From Singulisphaera sp045290345 (GTDB taxonomy: Bacteria > Planctomycetota > Planctomycetia > Isosphaerales > Isosphaeraceae), in the NCBI RefSeq assembly GCF_045290345.1, contig NZ_CP155447.1:7440001-7504000 (forward strand): a DNA stretch of 64,000 nt, given 5' to 3'. The position numbers were made by a program, and so were the translations under genes. The stretch's first letter is position 1, and each line of letters opens with the position of its first letter. The notes under the pieces were generated by a model that was not told the DNA's origin, ran no database searches, and saw nothing but the letters and a program-made list of their open reading frames with translations. This document shows, one piece after another, positions 7,602-17,800 of the stretch.

Positions 7602-9377
7602 TCATTGGGCCGGCTCCAGCAACGTGATCTCGGCGACCTGGAAATCGCACGGCTGATTATCCGGCTGGATGCGAAAGCGATCGATCACGCCGTCGACCCA
7701 GATGGTTGCCTCCTTGTTGTTGCCCGTGGGGAAGTTCCAGTTGGCGTGGCGGCGATCGTCGTTGTAAGCCTCGCCAGGTCCTTTCCAGGAGATCTGGAAC
7801 CGGGCCGGGGCTCCCTGGGCGTTCGTGTGCGAGTACTTGATCCGGATTCCTGCGACATATCGGGGCGAGGCCAGGGCGAAGGTTATCAGGGGATCGACCC
7901 CTGTGGCGTGCGCGGTGAACCCTTCCCAACGCACCATCTGGAGAGTAACCGGATTCAAGGGAAGGGGGACCTCACGGAACGGGGGGTCGTCCGCGAGCGC
8001 TCCGAAGGGGCCGACCCTGGCCTTGCGGAGGATCGGCAGGAGTCGGGCAGCCTCATTTTGGTTCGGGTGGAGGTAGGGCGTGTGCCTTCGGACGATCTGA
8101 AACGGCGCCAGGCCGTCGCGGACGTCACGCGCCAGGGCCTCGGCCTGGGCCTTCCGTTCCAGGGCATGCCGCAACCCGACCTCCGCGTTCGGCCAGGCGA
8201 GTACGCAAACGAGGGCGAAGAGCACGTTCGCGACGATCCGGCCCAGGGCCGGCGGGGCGTACAAGCGAACGGCGACGGCGAGCCAGCACCACGCCGGGTC
8301 CGCCATCGCGATATAACGGTCCGCGAACCCAGCGCGGTCGCTCGCCCAGCCCCGACCCCACCCGACCGCGAGGGCCAATGCCGCAACGCCTGCCAGGAAC
8401 GCCGCCAGCCCGACGGCACGAGGCCTCTCCCAGGGCCGGGTCGCCCCCGCGCGGACCACCCAAGCAACGGCCAGTCCCAGGAGCCCGATCGTCGCCACGC
8501 CGGACCACGGCCAGGCCCAGGCGGCCGGCTCGCCGACCCCAACGGCCAGAAACTGGACGGCCGTCCTTAGCCCGTCCAGGGCGCCTCCTGGGGGCTCGGG
8601 GTGCAGGACGGGGTGGAACCCCCGGAAGTATGCGGCCGTCAGCGCCAGGCCCGGCAGCGTCGCCATCGTGATCATCGCCCCACGCCTCGTCCGCCCCGAC
8701 TTGAACTCGGCTGTCGCCGCGGCGATCAGCCAGAGGGCCAGTGGCGGCACGAATACCACGCCGTTGCCCCCGCACAGGGGCAGGATTGCCAGCCCGACCC
8801 CGGCGACCGCGGCAATTCTCGGGCCCGGCCAACTCCTTTGCCCGGCGATCGGGATCAGGAAGAACGTTGCCAGGGCCGTCGGTAGGAGCGGCGTGATCTG
8901 GAAGCTCCACAGAAAATTCGCCGCGTGCCCCGGGTGCAACAGCAGGACCGGGAAGAACGCGTCGCTGGCCCGAGGGCCATCCCCCATCCGCCCGACCAGC
9001 GCGATCATGGCGGCGGCCAGGGCCGACATCGCCGCGACGCTCAAGAACATACCGACGCGAATATCACCACCCGCCGCCCGGCCGAAGGCCACGAGCGCCA
9101 GCTTGGGCACCGGGATCCGGTGCTCGTTGGTCTGTTCCCAGAGCCATTCGGGCGTGACCTGTTGCGCCCCGACCACGGCGGGAACCATGTGATAGTCGTC
9201 CCAGGTTGGGACGTCGGTCCGGTAGTGCGCGACGAACGCGATCGCCCCGAACGTCATCATCGCCCAGACGCCCCACGCGAACGTCTTCGCCCCGGGCTCC
9301 GGGAAGGCTGTCGGCTCGGCGAACCTTGGCGGAGTTGGAAAGGCCTCTAGAGTGTCCGGGCGATTCGGCCGGGGCAT
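7602..9377 (-). CDS. Polytopic membrane protein, GT-C-like, with C-terminal soluble domain
   Basis: A 591-residue protein with a short basic N-terminus, then about ten hydrophobic segments, for example AWGVWAMMTFGAIAFVAHY and GVGLAILPLCGG. The first extracytoplasmic loop has DVPTWDDYHMVP, where paired acidic residues recall the metal-binding loop of GT-C glycosyltransferases. Residues from about 430 form a soluble tail rich in aromatic and polar residues (for example RRHANWNFPTG) and look like a carbohydrate-binding beta-domain. The assignment as a lipid-linked-sugar glycosyltransferase is inferred from topology and the three sugar genes ending 18 bases away. It is transcribed against that cluster. 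Confidence 0.68.
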   Translation of the reverse strand: MPRPNRPDTLEAFPTPPRFAEPTAFPEPGAKTFAWGVWAMMTFGAIAFVAHYRTDVPTWDDYHMVPAVVGAQQVTPEWLWEQTNEHRIPVPKLALVAFGRAAGGDIRVGMFLSVAAMSALAAAMIALVGRMGDGPRASDAFFPVLLLHPGHAANFLWSFQITPLLPTALATFFLIPIAGQRSWPGPRIAAVAGVGLAILPLCGGNGVVFVPPLALWLIAAATAEFKSGRTRRGAMITMATLPGLALTAAYFRGFHPVLHPEPPGGALDGLRTAVQFLAVGVGEPAAWAWPWSGVATIGLLGLAVAWVVRAGATRPWERPRAVGLAAFLAGVAALALAVGWGRGWASDRAGFADRYIAMADPAWCWLAVAVRLYAPPALGRIVANVLFALVCVLAWPNAEVGLRHALERKAQAEALARDVRDGLAPFQIVRRHTPYLHPNQNEAARLLPILRKARVGPFGALADDPPFREVPLPLNPVTLQMVRWEGFTAHATGVDPLITFALASPRYVAGIRIKYSHTNAQGAPARFQISWKGPGEAYNDDRRHANWNFPTGNNKEATIWVDGVIDRFRIQPDNQPCDFQVAEITLLEPAQ

Positions 9378-10311
9378 GATTCGTCCTTAGCATATGGCTT
9401 GGCAATGAACCGCTCCGGTGACGGTGCTGCCGGGAGGATGATGCCGAGCGATGCTGGAAGTCTGACAACCTTGTCGCCCTCGATCAATACCGTGGAGCCC
9501 CTACCGGCAAGGTCCGATTACGGTTCCTATGTCAGATCACCCGGGACGAGGCTGCCTTTTTATGTAACAATCGGCAGGGCCGTCATGCTGCCAACGGGAA
9601 TCCGGAGCGGTCGATCCGCGTCCGGAACTGCTCCCAACGCCCCGACGTATCCGTGAGCGAGCATGCTGGGAGAGTGTCTGTCGGCTGCAACCGGCCTGCT
9701 CGGCGCGGCGAGTGACCACTCCGTAACATCCCGAGAAGACTGCAGCGGCGTTGCGGACGACGGTGCGGAGCGATCGCGTGGTCTTGGGGTAGGTCCACTG
9801 TGGTGCTAACGATCTTGGTCTCGCCCCAATCCACCACGGGGCGGCCTCCCCCTTCAACTCAAACTGTCAAGTCACCGAAGCCTATTCCTGGCTGCTTTGC
9901 GACAGGGTCAGACGAATCGAAGATTTCTGGTGTTTGGACTAAGCTATTTTGTAGAAAGATTTGCTTGTTATGAATGTTAACGATTGAAATGATTTTATCT
10001 TAGTGAATCAAATTGGTCGAAATCAGCCCTGTGACACAATCCGGCACAGGGTTGCACTTGTATTTATGGTATTCTGTACATCGCAATCATGGCAGAGTAA
10101 AACGCTATGACATGCACGCGTTTGTGCGATTGGCGACTAATCTGGCGTGTTTGCGGCATATGGTGCTGGAACTATTAGACGCGGCGGAGGGCTGAGCTAG
10201 CGGGGCACCTGGAATTCGGAGATAATCACCCGGGTCGAGATGCGGTATGTACGATGATTCGCGTCTAGAATCGTACTTTTTCGCAGGCTCATAGGATTCG
10301 GGACTGAGTCG
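9378..10311. other. Intergenic region with transposase remnant
   Basis: About 930 bases. Besides a transposase fragment (9640-9800) the stretch from about 9900 to 10150 is clearly AT-richer than its surroundings, and a 60-codon open frame at 10013-10195 shows no recognisable feature. The upstream region of the sigma factor (10200-10311) probably carries its promoter, which I could not define. Confidence 0.5.
9640..9800 (-). pseudogene. Fragment resembling a planctomycete transposase
   Basis: The minus strand encodes WTYPKTTRSLRTVVRNAA and then TRRAEQAGCSRQTLSQHAR, a helix-turn-helix-like stretch seen near the N-terminus of some planctomycete transposase-type proteins. The frame has neither a plausible continuation nor a catalytic domain. 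Family assignment is from memory. Confidence 0.35.
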
Positions 10312-10884
10312 ATGAACGAAGTCACGCGCATCCTCCGGGCGATCCAGAACGATGCTCCGAAGTCAGCCGAGGAGCTCTTGCCCCTGGTCTACGATGAGCT
10401 TCGCAAACTCGCCTCACGGCACCTGACGCGAGAACAGGCCGGCCAGACGCTCCAGCCGACGGCCCTGGTCCACGAGGCGTACCTGCGGCTGGTTGGTGAG
10501 GAAGGGACGCAGTGGAACAGCCGGGGGCATTTCTTCGGCGCGGCCGCGCAGGCCATGCGGCGCATTTTGGTCGAGAACGCTCGGCGGAAGCAGGCCTCGA
10601 AGCGGGGCGGCGGGAGGCATCGGATCTCGCTGGAGGAGTTCCACCGCCTCGAAGAGTCGCCACAGGACATGTTGGACCTGGACGACGCGCTGACCCGGCT
10701 CGCCGCCGAGGAGCCCGCCAAGGCGGAGCTGGTCCAACTCCGCTTTTTCGCTGGCCTGTCGACCCCCGAGGCCGCCGCAATCCTTGGAATCTCGGTCGCC
10801 ACGGCCGAACGCTGGTGGAGCTACGCACGTGCCTGGCTCTTCAGCGAGCTCGAGGGCAGCGAAGAAATCTCGTCCGACCAGTGA
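10312..10884 (+). CDS. ECF-type RNA polymerase sigma factor
   Basis: A 190-residue sigma-70 family protein of the ECF class (TIGR02999-like, common in planctomycetes). Region 2 includes LYPLVYDELRKLASRHL-like sequence (LVYDELRKLASRHL) and TALVHEAYLRLV. The linker FFGAAAQAMRRILVENARR is diagnostic of the subgroup. Region 4 near the C-terminus has LRFFAGLSTPEAAAILGIS, the helix-turn-helix for -35 binding. It directs RNA polymerase to a set of promoters. No anti-sigma gene is present. Instead a receptor-like Ser/Thr kinase starts 61 bases downstream, the usual planctomycete arrangement in which the kinase is thought to control the sigma factor by phosphorylation. Confidence 0.92.
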   Translation: MNEVTRILRAIQNDAPKSAEELLPLVYDELRKLASRHLTREQAGQTLQPTALVHEAYLRLVGEEGTQWNSRGHFFGAAAQAMRRILVENARRKQASKRGGGRHRISLEEFHRLEESPQDMLDLDDALTRLAAEEPAKAELVQLRFFAGLSTPEAAAILGISVATAERWWSYARAWLFSELEGSEEISSDQ

Positions 10885-10945
10885 GGGGGGGCGGTCGTAT
10901 CCTGCGCACTGGACTCTGGCGAGTACCCTGCCCCGGAGCCGAGGC

Positions 10946-13348
10946 ATGACCGAGCGACCTTCCAAGGAAGAGATCTTTCAAGCCGCCTTGGCGTTGTCGA
11001 CGCCGGAGGAACGCGCCGCGTACCTGGTCGACGTTTGCGGAGAAGACGAGGCGCTGCGTCGTCGTATTGAACGCCTTCTCTCCGCCCACATGCGGGTCGG
11101 GCGCTTTCTTGAGCGGCCAATCGAGGCGGCGGCGAACATGGCCGCGTTTGCCCCGTCGGCCAAGTCGGTCGGCCAAGAATCGGTGCCCGAGGACGAATTC
11201 CTACTCCATTTCCTCACCCCATCGTCCAGGCCTGACTCCCTTGGCCGGCTGGAGCATTATGAAGTCTTGGAGGTCGTTGGCCAGGGAGGCATGGGGATCG
11301 TGCTGCGGGCCTTCGACGAGAAGCTGCATCGTCACGTGGCGATCAAGGCGCTCGCCCCGACGTTGGCGATCCTCGGCACCTCCCGGCAGCGCTTCGTGCG
11401 TGAGGCACGAGCCGCGGCCGCCGTCAACCATGACAATGTGATCGCCATCCACGCCGTCGAAGACCAAGGGTTAGTCCCCTATCTGGTGATGCCGTTCGCT
11501 AATGGCTGCACGCTCCAGGAGCGGCTCAATCGGGAGGGAGCCCTGCCGGTGCTGGATATCCTGCGCATCGGCCTCCAGGTCGCCGACGGGCTGGCCGCCG
11601 CGCATGCCCAGGGACTAGTCCACCGGGATATCAAGCCCTCCAACATCCTGCTGGAGAACGGCGTCGATCGGGTCAAGATCACCGACTTCGGCTTGGCCCG
11701 GGCCGTGAATGACCCCAGCTTGACGCAGTCGGGGTTCATTGCCGGCACGCCGTTATACATGTCGCCTGAGCAGGCCAACGGTGAGCAGGTTGACCACCGA
11801 AGCGACCTGTTCAGCCTCGGCACTGTTCTCTATGCCCTCTGCGTGGGTGAGGCCCCGTTCCGGGCAACCACAATGATCGCCGTCCTCAAACGTGTCTGCG
11901 ACCACGATCCCCGTCCGTTGCGTGAGGTCGCCCCGGCCATTCCTGACTGGCTGGAATCTCTCATCGCTAGGCTGCACGTGAAGGATCCGGCTGGCCGGAT
12001 CCAAACGGCAGCCGAGGTCGCCGAACAGCTGAGCCGGCGCCTCGCCGAGCCGCAGATGCCGCCGCCGAAGTCTATACCCTCTCAGCCATCAGAGAGGCCG
12101 ATGAAGCCGCCTGCGGACGAGCCCGCGTTGCAGGTGAGTCACTGGCCCCGCTGGTTACGCGCGATCGCTGCGATCGTGCTGTTGACCGCGGGCTTGGGGG
12201 CGAGCGAGGCCATTGGCGTCACCAAAGTCCGGAGCACGGTCGTTCGTCTGTTCTTCCCCGACGGCACGCTGGTCGTGGAAGTCGACGACCCCGCCGTCAG
12301 CGTCGCGATCGACGACACCGACCTGGTCATCACCGGAACGGGGGCCCGAGAAATCCGACTGAAGCCGGGCGCGTACCAGGTCCGGGCCAGTAAGGACGGG
12401 AAGGTTATGCAGCGAGAGTTGGTCACCGTCACCCGCGACGCGCGGAGGGTCGTTCGAATCAGTAAGGATTTCAATTCTCCCACTGACGCCGAGACTTGGG
12501 AGCGATCGGTCGCCAACCTGCCGCCTGAGAAGCAAGTCGGGGCCGTGGTGCGACGGCTCCTGGAATTGAATCCTGGCTTCGACGGCAAGGTTACCCCTAC
12601 TTTCGCGGACGGGAAGGTCGCCGAGCTGCAATTTGTGACGGACGAGGTGCATGACATCTCACCGGTGCGGGCACTCCGGGCACTCCGCACCCTCATGTGC
12701 AACGGCAACATTTTCATGAAGGGAAAGCTCTCTGACCTGACACCACTGCGGGGGCTGCAACTGGAAAACCTGATGTTTCATAACAACCCTGTGTCCGACC
12801 TCGAACCCCTTCGGGGCATGCCCCTGTGGGGATTGGGTTGTGGTGAGACTCGGGTCACCGACCTGTCCCCACTCAAGGGCATGAAACTGCAGGTATTCTC
12901 GGCCCAGCAAACCCAAATCTCGGACCTTAGCCCGCTTCACGGAATGCCCTTGAGGTGGCTGGATCTGTATGGGGCTACTCACGCAGTCTCCAACCTGAAC
13001 ACGTTCAACGGGATGCCGTTGCGCTACCTGAACCTGGGGAGATTGCCGATTTCGGACCTCACCCCGCTCGCTGGTCAAGCACAACTCCAACAGCTGCTCG
13101 TGGACGAGATGCCCGTCTCCGACCTGACGCCGATACGGGGGCTGGGCTTGACCCAACTGAGCATCCTCAGCACCCGTATCAACGACCTGACACCGATCCA
13201 GAAAATGCCGCTGACGAACATCCGGCTTGATTACCGGCCCGATCGCGAGGCGCTGTTGCATTCGCTCACTGGGCTCGAGGTCATCAATGAAAAGCCGGCC
13301 GCCGAATTTTGGAAATCGGTGGCCGGCAAGTCATCCGGTTCCCGCTAG
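10946..13348 (+). CDS. Membrane Ser/Thr protein kinase with leucine-rich repeats
   Basis: An 800-residue protein. Residues 1-100 contain a short helical region with REEIF/TPEERAAYL-like sequence. The kinase domain spans about 105-365, with glycine loop VGQGGMGIVL (from about 111), VAIK (Lys at about 134), catalytic HRDIKPSN (about 226), DFG (about 247) and a SPEQ in place of APE. A Pro-rich linker and one transmembrane segment (about 400-425) follow. The outer part carries a beta-rich domain and at least seven leucine-rich repeats (DLTPLRG, DLSPLKG, DLSPLHG and others, about 570-770). The kinase thus senses outside and signals inside. ATG 10946 follows GGAG; a longer frame from 10784 overlaps the sigma gene and is not needed. 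Confidence 0.9.
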   Translation: MTERPSKEEIFQAALALSTPEERAAYLVDVCGEDEALRRRIERLLSAHMRVGRFLERPIEAAANMAAFAPSAKSVGQESVPEDEFLLHFLTPSSRPDSLGRLEHYEVLEVVGQGGMGIVLRAFDEKLHRHVAIKALAPTLAILGTSRQRFVREARAAAAVNHDNVIAIHAVEDQGLVPYLVMPFANGCTLQERLNREGALPVLDILRIGLQVADGLAAAHAQGLVHRDIKPSNILLENGVDRVKITDFGLARAVNDPSLTQSGFIAGTPLYMSPEQANGEQVDHRSDLFSLGTVLYALCVGEAPFRATTMIAVLKRVCDHDPRPLREVAPAIPDWLESLIARLHVKDPAGRIQTAAEVAEQLSRRLAEPQMPPPKSIPSQPSERPMKPPADEPALQVSHWPRWLRAIAAIVLLTAGLGASEAIGVTKVRSTVVRLFFPDGTLVVEVDDPAVSVAIDDTDLVITGTGAREIRLKPGAYQVRASKDGKVMQRELVTVTRDARRVVRISKDFNSPTDAETWERSVANLPPEKQVGAVVRRLLELNPGFDGKVTPTFADGKVAELQFVTDEVHDISPVRALRALRTLMCNGNIFMKGKLSDLTPLRGLQLENLMFHNNPVSDLEPLRGMPLWGLGCGETRVTDLSPLKGMKLQVFSAQQTQISDLSPLHGMPLRWLDLYGATHAVSNLNTFNGMPLRYLNLGRLPISDLTPLAGQAQLQQLLVDEMPVSDLTPIRGLGLTQLSILSTRINDLTPIQKMPLTNIRLDYRPDREALLHSLTGLEVINEKPAAEFWKSVAGKSSGSR

Positions 13349-13669
13349 AGAACCCACCGGCTCGCGCGAAACTCCGGAAGGCTGGCCACTCGTTGCGAAG
13401 GCGAGTTTGGCAGCGAAATCGGCCGTTCTTGACGAGGTCATTCGACATTTGTGGCCGACTCCCATGGGGGGCCGGCCATTTTTCTGCAGACTGACGAACC
13501 TACCGCCAGGTTCAGGCACAACCTCGTTGCCCGATCCTGAAAATTTGCCGGACCCATGAGGGGGACCGGCCGTCGTTTGCGCACTGTCGTGTGAGACCCG
13601 ACGACCCCGGGAACCGGTGGCGACCACCCCTCCGCGTCGACGGGCGATGAAGCCCCTTGAGACAGAACC
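13349..13669. other. Intergenic region, nothing recognised
   Basis: A 321-base gap between the kinase and the TIGR03032 gene. I see no convincing promoter, hairpin or coding segment; the open frames covering it have no family resemblance. Confidence 0.4.
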
Positions 13670-14818
13670 ATGACGTCCTCACCCAGCAGTTCCGGCGCTG
13701 TGTCGGGCCTCGGCCAGCCTGCGCCCGCGGTCCTTGAGCCTCTGCGGGCCGGTCACACCGACGGCTTCCCCGAACTGCTCCGAACGCTCGGAGTCTCGCT
13801 CCTGGTCACGACCTATCAGGCGGGCAAGCTCGTCGTTGTCCGTGAGCAGGACGGGCGGCTGAACACTCACTTCCGAAACTTCCCGATGCCAATGGGCCTG
13901 GCGGTGAGTCCATGGGCTGACCGTCTAGCTATTGGCACGAAGCTCCAGGTCTGTGAGTTCCGCGACGTGCCCGAGGTCGCTGCCCAGGTCGAACCCGAGG
14001 GTACTCACGACGCTTGCTTCCTGCCCCGCTCCAGCCATGTCACCGGTGATGTCGCGATCCATGAGATGGCCTACGGGCTGGGGGGCGAGCTCTGGTTCGT
14101 GAACACCCGCTTCTCCTGCCTGGCGACGATCGATCCCGATGCCAGCTTCGTCCCGCGTTGGCGGCCGCCGTTCGTCTCGGAGCTGGAGCCGACGGACCGC
14201 TGTCATTTGAACGGCCTGGCGATGGAGGGGGGCGCCCCGCGGTTCGTCACGGCCCTGGGCCGGTCGGACGCGCCGGCCGGCTGGCGGACGAACAAGGCCC
14301 GCGGTGGGGTCCTGATCGACGTCACGTCCGGTGAGATCGTCGTGCCGGGGCTGTCGATGCCGCACTCGCCCCGGCTCCACGGCGGGCATCTCTGGGCCTG
14401 CGAATCGGGCGCCGGGACGCTCGGCGTGGTCGACCCGGCCGCTGGGAAGTACGAGGCCGTCGCGTCGGTGCCGGGGTTCACCCGCGGGCTCGACTTCGCC
14501 GGCCACTACGCCTTCGTGGGGCTCTCGCAGGTGCGAGAGAGTGCGGTCTTCAGCGGCATTCCGATCACTGAGCATCTGGCCGAGCACGAGCGGATTTGTG
14601 GAATCGCCGTGATCGACGTCATCACGGGGCAGGTTGTTGGTCTGCTTCGGTTCGAGGACGCAGTCCAGGAAATCTTCGCCGTGGCTGTCCTCCCACGTCG
14701 CTTTCCCGAGCTGATGAACGAAGACGAGACCCTGCTAGCTAGCTCATTTGTCATCCCGACGCAATCGTTGCCCGACGTCGCGGAATCGGTGCGGGCCAAG
14801 CCGTCGGTCCCGGCCTGA
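13670..14818 (+). CDS. TIGR03032-type protein, probable beta-propeller
   Basis: A 382-residue protein matching the TIGR03032/DUF4915 pattern by eye: LLVTTYQAGKLVVVREQ near the N-terminus, FRNFPMPMGLAV, then FVNTRFSCLATID and CHLNGLAMEGGAPRFVTALG. It ends with repeated short blades and QEIFAVAVLP. No signal peptide is visible. The family is of unknown function and is often encoded near surface or glycan genes. The gene lies 62 bases before the 2594-residue surface protein and may form an operon with it. Confidence 0.82.
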   Translation: MTSSPSSSGAVSGLGQPAPAVLEPLRAGHTDGFPELLRTLGVSLLVTTYQAGKLVVVREQDGRLNTHFRNFPMPMGLAVSPWADRLAIGTKLQVCEFRDVPEVAAQVEPEGTHDACFLPRSSHVTGDVAIHEMAYGLGGELWFVNTRFSCLATIDPDASFVPRWRPPFVSELEPTDRCHLNGLAMEGGAPRFVTALGRSDAPAGWRTNKARGGVLIDVTSGEIVVPGLSMPHSPRLHGGHLWACESGAGTLGVVDPAAGKYEAVASVPGFTRGLDFAGHYAFVGLSQVRESAVFSGIPITEHLAEHERICGIAVIDVITGQVVGLLRFEDAVQEIFAVAVLPRRFPELMNEDETLLASSFVIPTQSLPDVAESVRAKPSVPA

Positions 14819-14880
14819 GCCAATCTCTGAGGTTACATCAAGCAACTGCCCTTCCACCCCCATCCGGAGTCGTCCGACCC

Positions 14881-17800
14881 ATGCCCGTCCGCATACAACA
14901 GTCACCGAGGATCGCACATTCACGAGCACGCACCCGTCGCCGACTCCGATTGCGGCCGGACCTGATGGTGCTGGAAGACCGTACGCTGCTCGCGTCGTTC
15001 GCCGTGACCAACCTGCAGGATAGCGGCACCGGCTCGCTCCGCGATGCCATCGTTCTGGCGAACGCCAGCCCGGGCCTCGACAGGATCGCGTTCGACGATG
15101 GCTTGTTCAATAGCGGCCCTCAGACGATCACCCTAACGTCCGGTTTCCTGGAAATTAGAGACGACTTGACCCTGCAGGGCCCCGGAGCCGACTGGCTGAC
15201 GGTCAGCGGCAACATGAGCTCACAGGTCTTCTTTGTGCGCGGACCCGCCGCAGCCACCTTGTCCGGCCTGACGATCTCCAAGGGGAAGGCCACTGCCCTA
15301 TCCGGCGGGGGTATCCTCAATGCCGGCGGTAAGCTGGACCTGATCGGTTGCACGATCTCGGGCAACTCGTCCACGGCCGAAGGCGGAGGTATCTCCAACG
15401 GCGGCACGATGACGATGACCGACTGCACCGTGTTCGGCAACACGACCGCGGACCGTGGTGGTGGCATCTTCAACTCCGGCTTCGGCACGCTGACGATGAC
15501 CCGCTGCACCGTCGCAGGCAACACGGGCACCTCGTCCACGGCGTCACGCGGCGGCGGTATCTTCAATTCCAACGCCTTGTCGATGACCAACTGCACCGTC
15601 TATGGCAACTCGGCCCTGTTCAATGGCGGCGGCATCGCCAACACCAACGGAACAGGACCGTCCGTGGGCAGTTTGCTGATCAACTGCACCATCACGGGCA
15701 ACACGGCGCCCGTTGGCGGCGGCATCTATAACAACAACTTCTCCCCCGTGACGCTGCATAACTCGATCGTGGCCTACAGCCAGGGGGGGGCGATTTCGGG
15801 CACGGTCTCCGGCAGCCACAACCTGATCGACGATGCCGCAAACGCCGGTGGGCTCACGCACCAGGTGAATGGCAACCTCGTGGGTGTGCTGCCGCAAATC
15901 GCCCCGCCCGGGAATTATGGGGGGCCAACCCAGACCGTGGCCTTGCTTGGCACCAGTCCGGGCGTCAACGCGGGGACCAATTCGGTGATCCCGCCGGGAG
16001 TCACCGACCAGCGGGGTGCTCCACGGATCAACGGCGGAACCGTGGACATCGGCGCCTACGAGCGTGGCCCGACCACCCTCGTGGTCACGACGCTCGTCGA
16101 CGAGGACAACGGTGGGCCTAGCCCATCTCTCGGGGCTGGCACGTCGCTCCGCGAGGCGATCACATTCGCCAATACCGATCCGACGGCCGGGGGCACGATC
16201 ACCTTTGCACCCGGCCTCACGGGCAGTATCGCCCTGGCCGGCGGCGCGCTGCCGGTGCTGACCGCAACGATGACGATCGTCGGCCCTGGCGCCAGCTCGC
16301 TCACCATTGATGGTCAGGGAATCGCGAGTTCGGGCATCCTCTCGATCGCGGCAGGGGCCAATGTCGCTATTTCCGGGTTGACCGTGGCCAATGGCCGCGC
16401 GAACCGCGGCAGTGGCGTTAGCAATCGCGGCAATCTGACCCTGACTCGCACCACCATTGCAGGTAACACCGCCACCGACACCTATTTCGGTGGCGGTGGC
16501 ATCCGCAACGACTCGAGTGGTACGTTGGCCTTGAACGAGTGCACAGTTTCGGGCAATTCCGCCAGCATCGGCGGTGGCATTGCCAACTATGGCGCGATGG
16601 TCTTAAGGAACTGCACGGTCTCGGGCAACACGGCCGCCACAGGTGGTGGCCTCAATAACTACAATGGCGGTCGGATGGCCCTGACCGGCTGTACCATCTC
16701 GGGCAACACGGCCACCTTTGGCGGAGCGGGACTTTCAAACTACGGCGTGGGGACGACCCTGACCAACTGCACGATCGTGGGCAACACGGTCACCAGTAGC
16801 TTTGGCAGCGGCGGCGGGATCACGAACGTCGGTTCCACGCTGACTTTGGCCAATTGCACGATTATGGGCAACACCGCCTCCGATGGAGCCGGCATCCTCA
16901 ACTCCGTCTCCGCCGCAGTGACGTTGTGGAACACCATCGTGGCCGCGAATCAATTGGGCGGTGACGTCGATGGGCTGTTCGCCGGCGGTAACAACCTGAT
17001 TGGCGATGGCAGTGGGGGAATTCCCGGCACGATCACGGGCGCTCCGAAGCTCGGCCCTCTCACCTGGAACGGCGGCCCGACCCAGACCATGGCCCCGCTA
17101 CCCGGCAGCCCGGCCATCGACGCGGGGGACGGGTCCCGCATCCCCACGGGGGTCGTCATTGACCAGCGGGGCGTCCCGCGGATCAAACACGGCGTGCTGG
17201 ACATCGGCGCCTTCGAGAGCGGCAGCCAGACCCTCGTTGTCACCACGCTGGCAGACACCGTCGGATCCGGTCTCTCCTTGCGCTCTGCGATCGACTACGT
17301 CAACAACATTGACCCGGTCGGCGACGACACAATCATCTTTGCCCCCGGTCTGACGGGCACCATCGTCCTGGCCGGCGCCGCACTGCCGACGATCGTGGGG
17401 GATGTGACGATCGTTGGCCCCGGAAGCCGCGTGCTCACGATCGACGGCCAAGGGGTTGCCGGCTCCGGAATCCTCTCGGTCGCCCCTGGGGCCGTCGTCT
17501 TCGTCTCCGGGCTGACGTTAACTAACGGCCGCGCCGAGTCTGGCGGAGCGATCTTCAACGCGGGCACGCTGACGCTAGCCGACCTCACCATCTCTAATAG
17601 TACGGCCAGCCTCACCGGGGGTGGAATCTACAACAAGACTGGCGCTACGCTGACGCTGACCCGAAGCACCATCTCGGGCAACACCAGTGGCGTCGGCGGT
17701 GGCATCATTAGTTATGGCGTGATGGCCTTGACGAACTGCACGGTCTCGGGCAACTCGGCCACCTTTGGCGGTGGCCTCTTCAACGCCGACGGCACGGCGA

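Noticed and set aside
10013..10195. A 60-codon open frame before the sigma factor
   Set aside because: No ribosome binding site, no recognisable features, and an AT-rich region that often gives chance frames.
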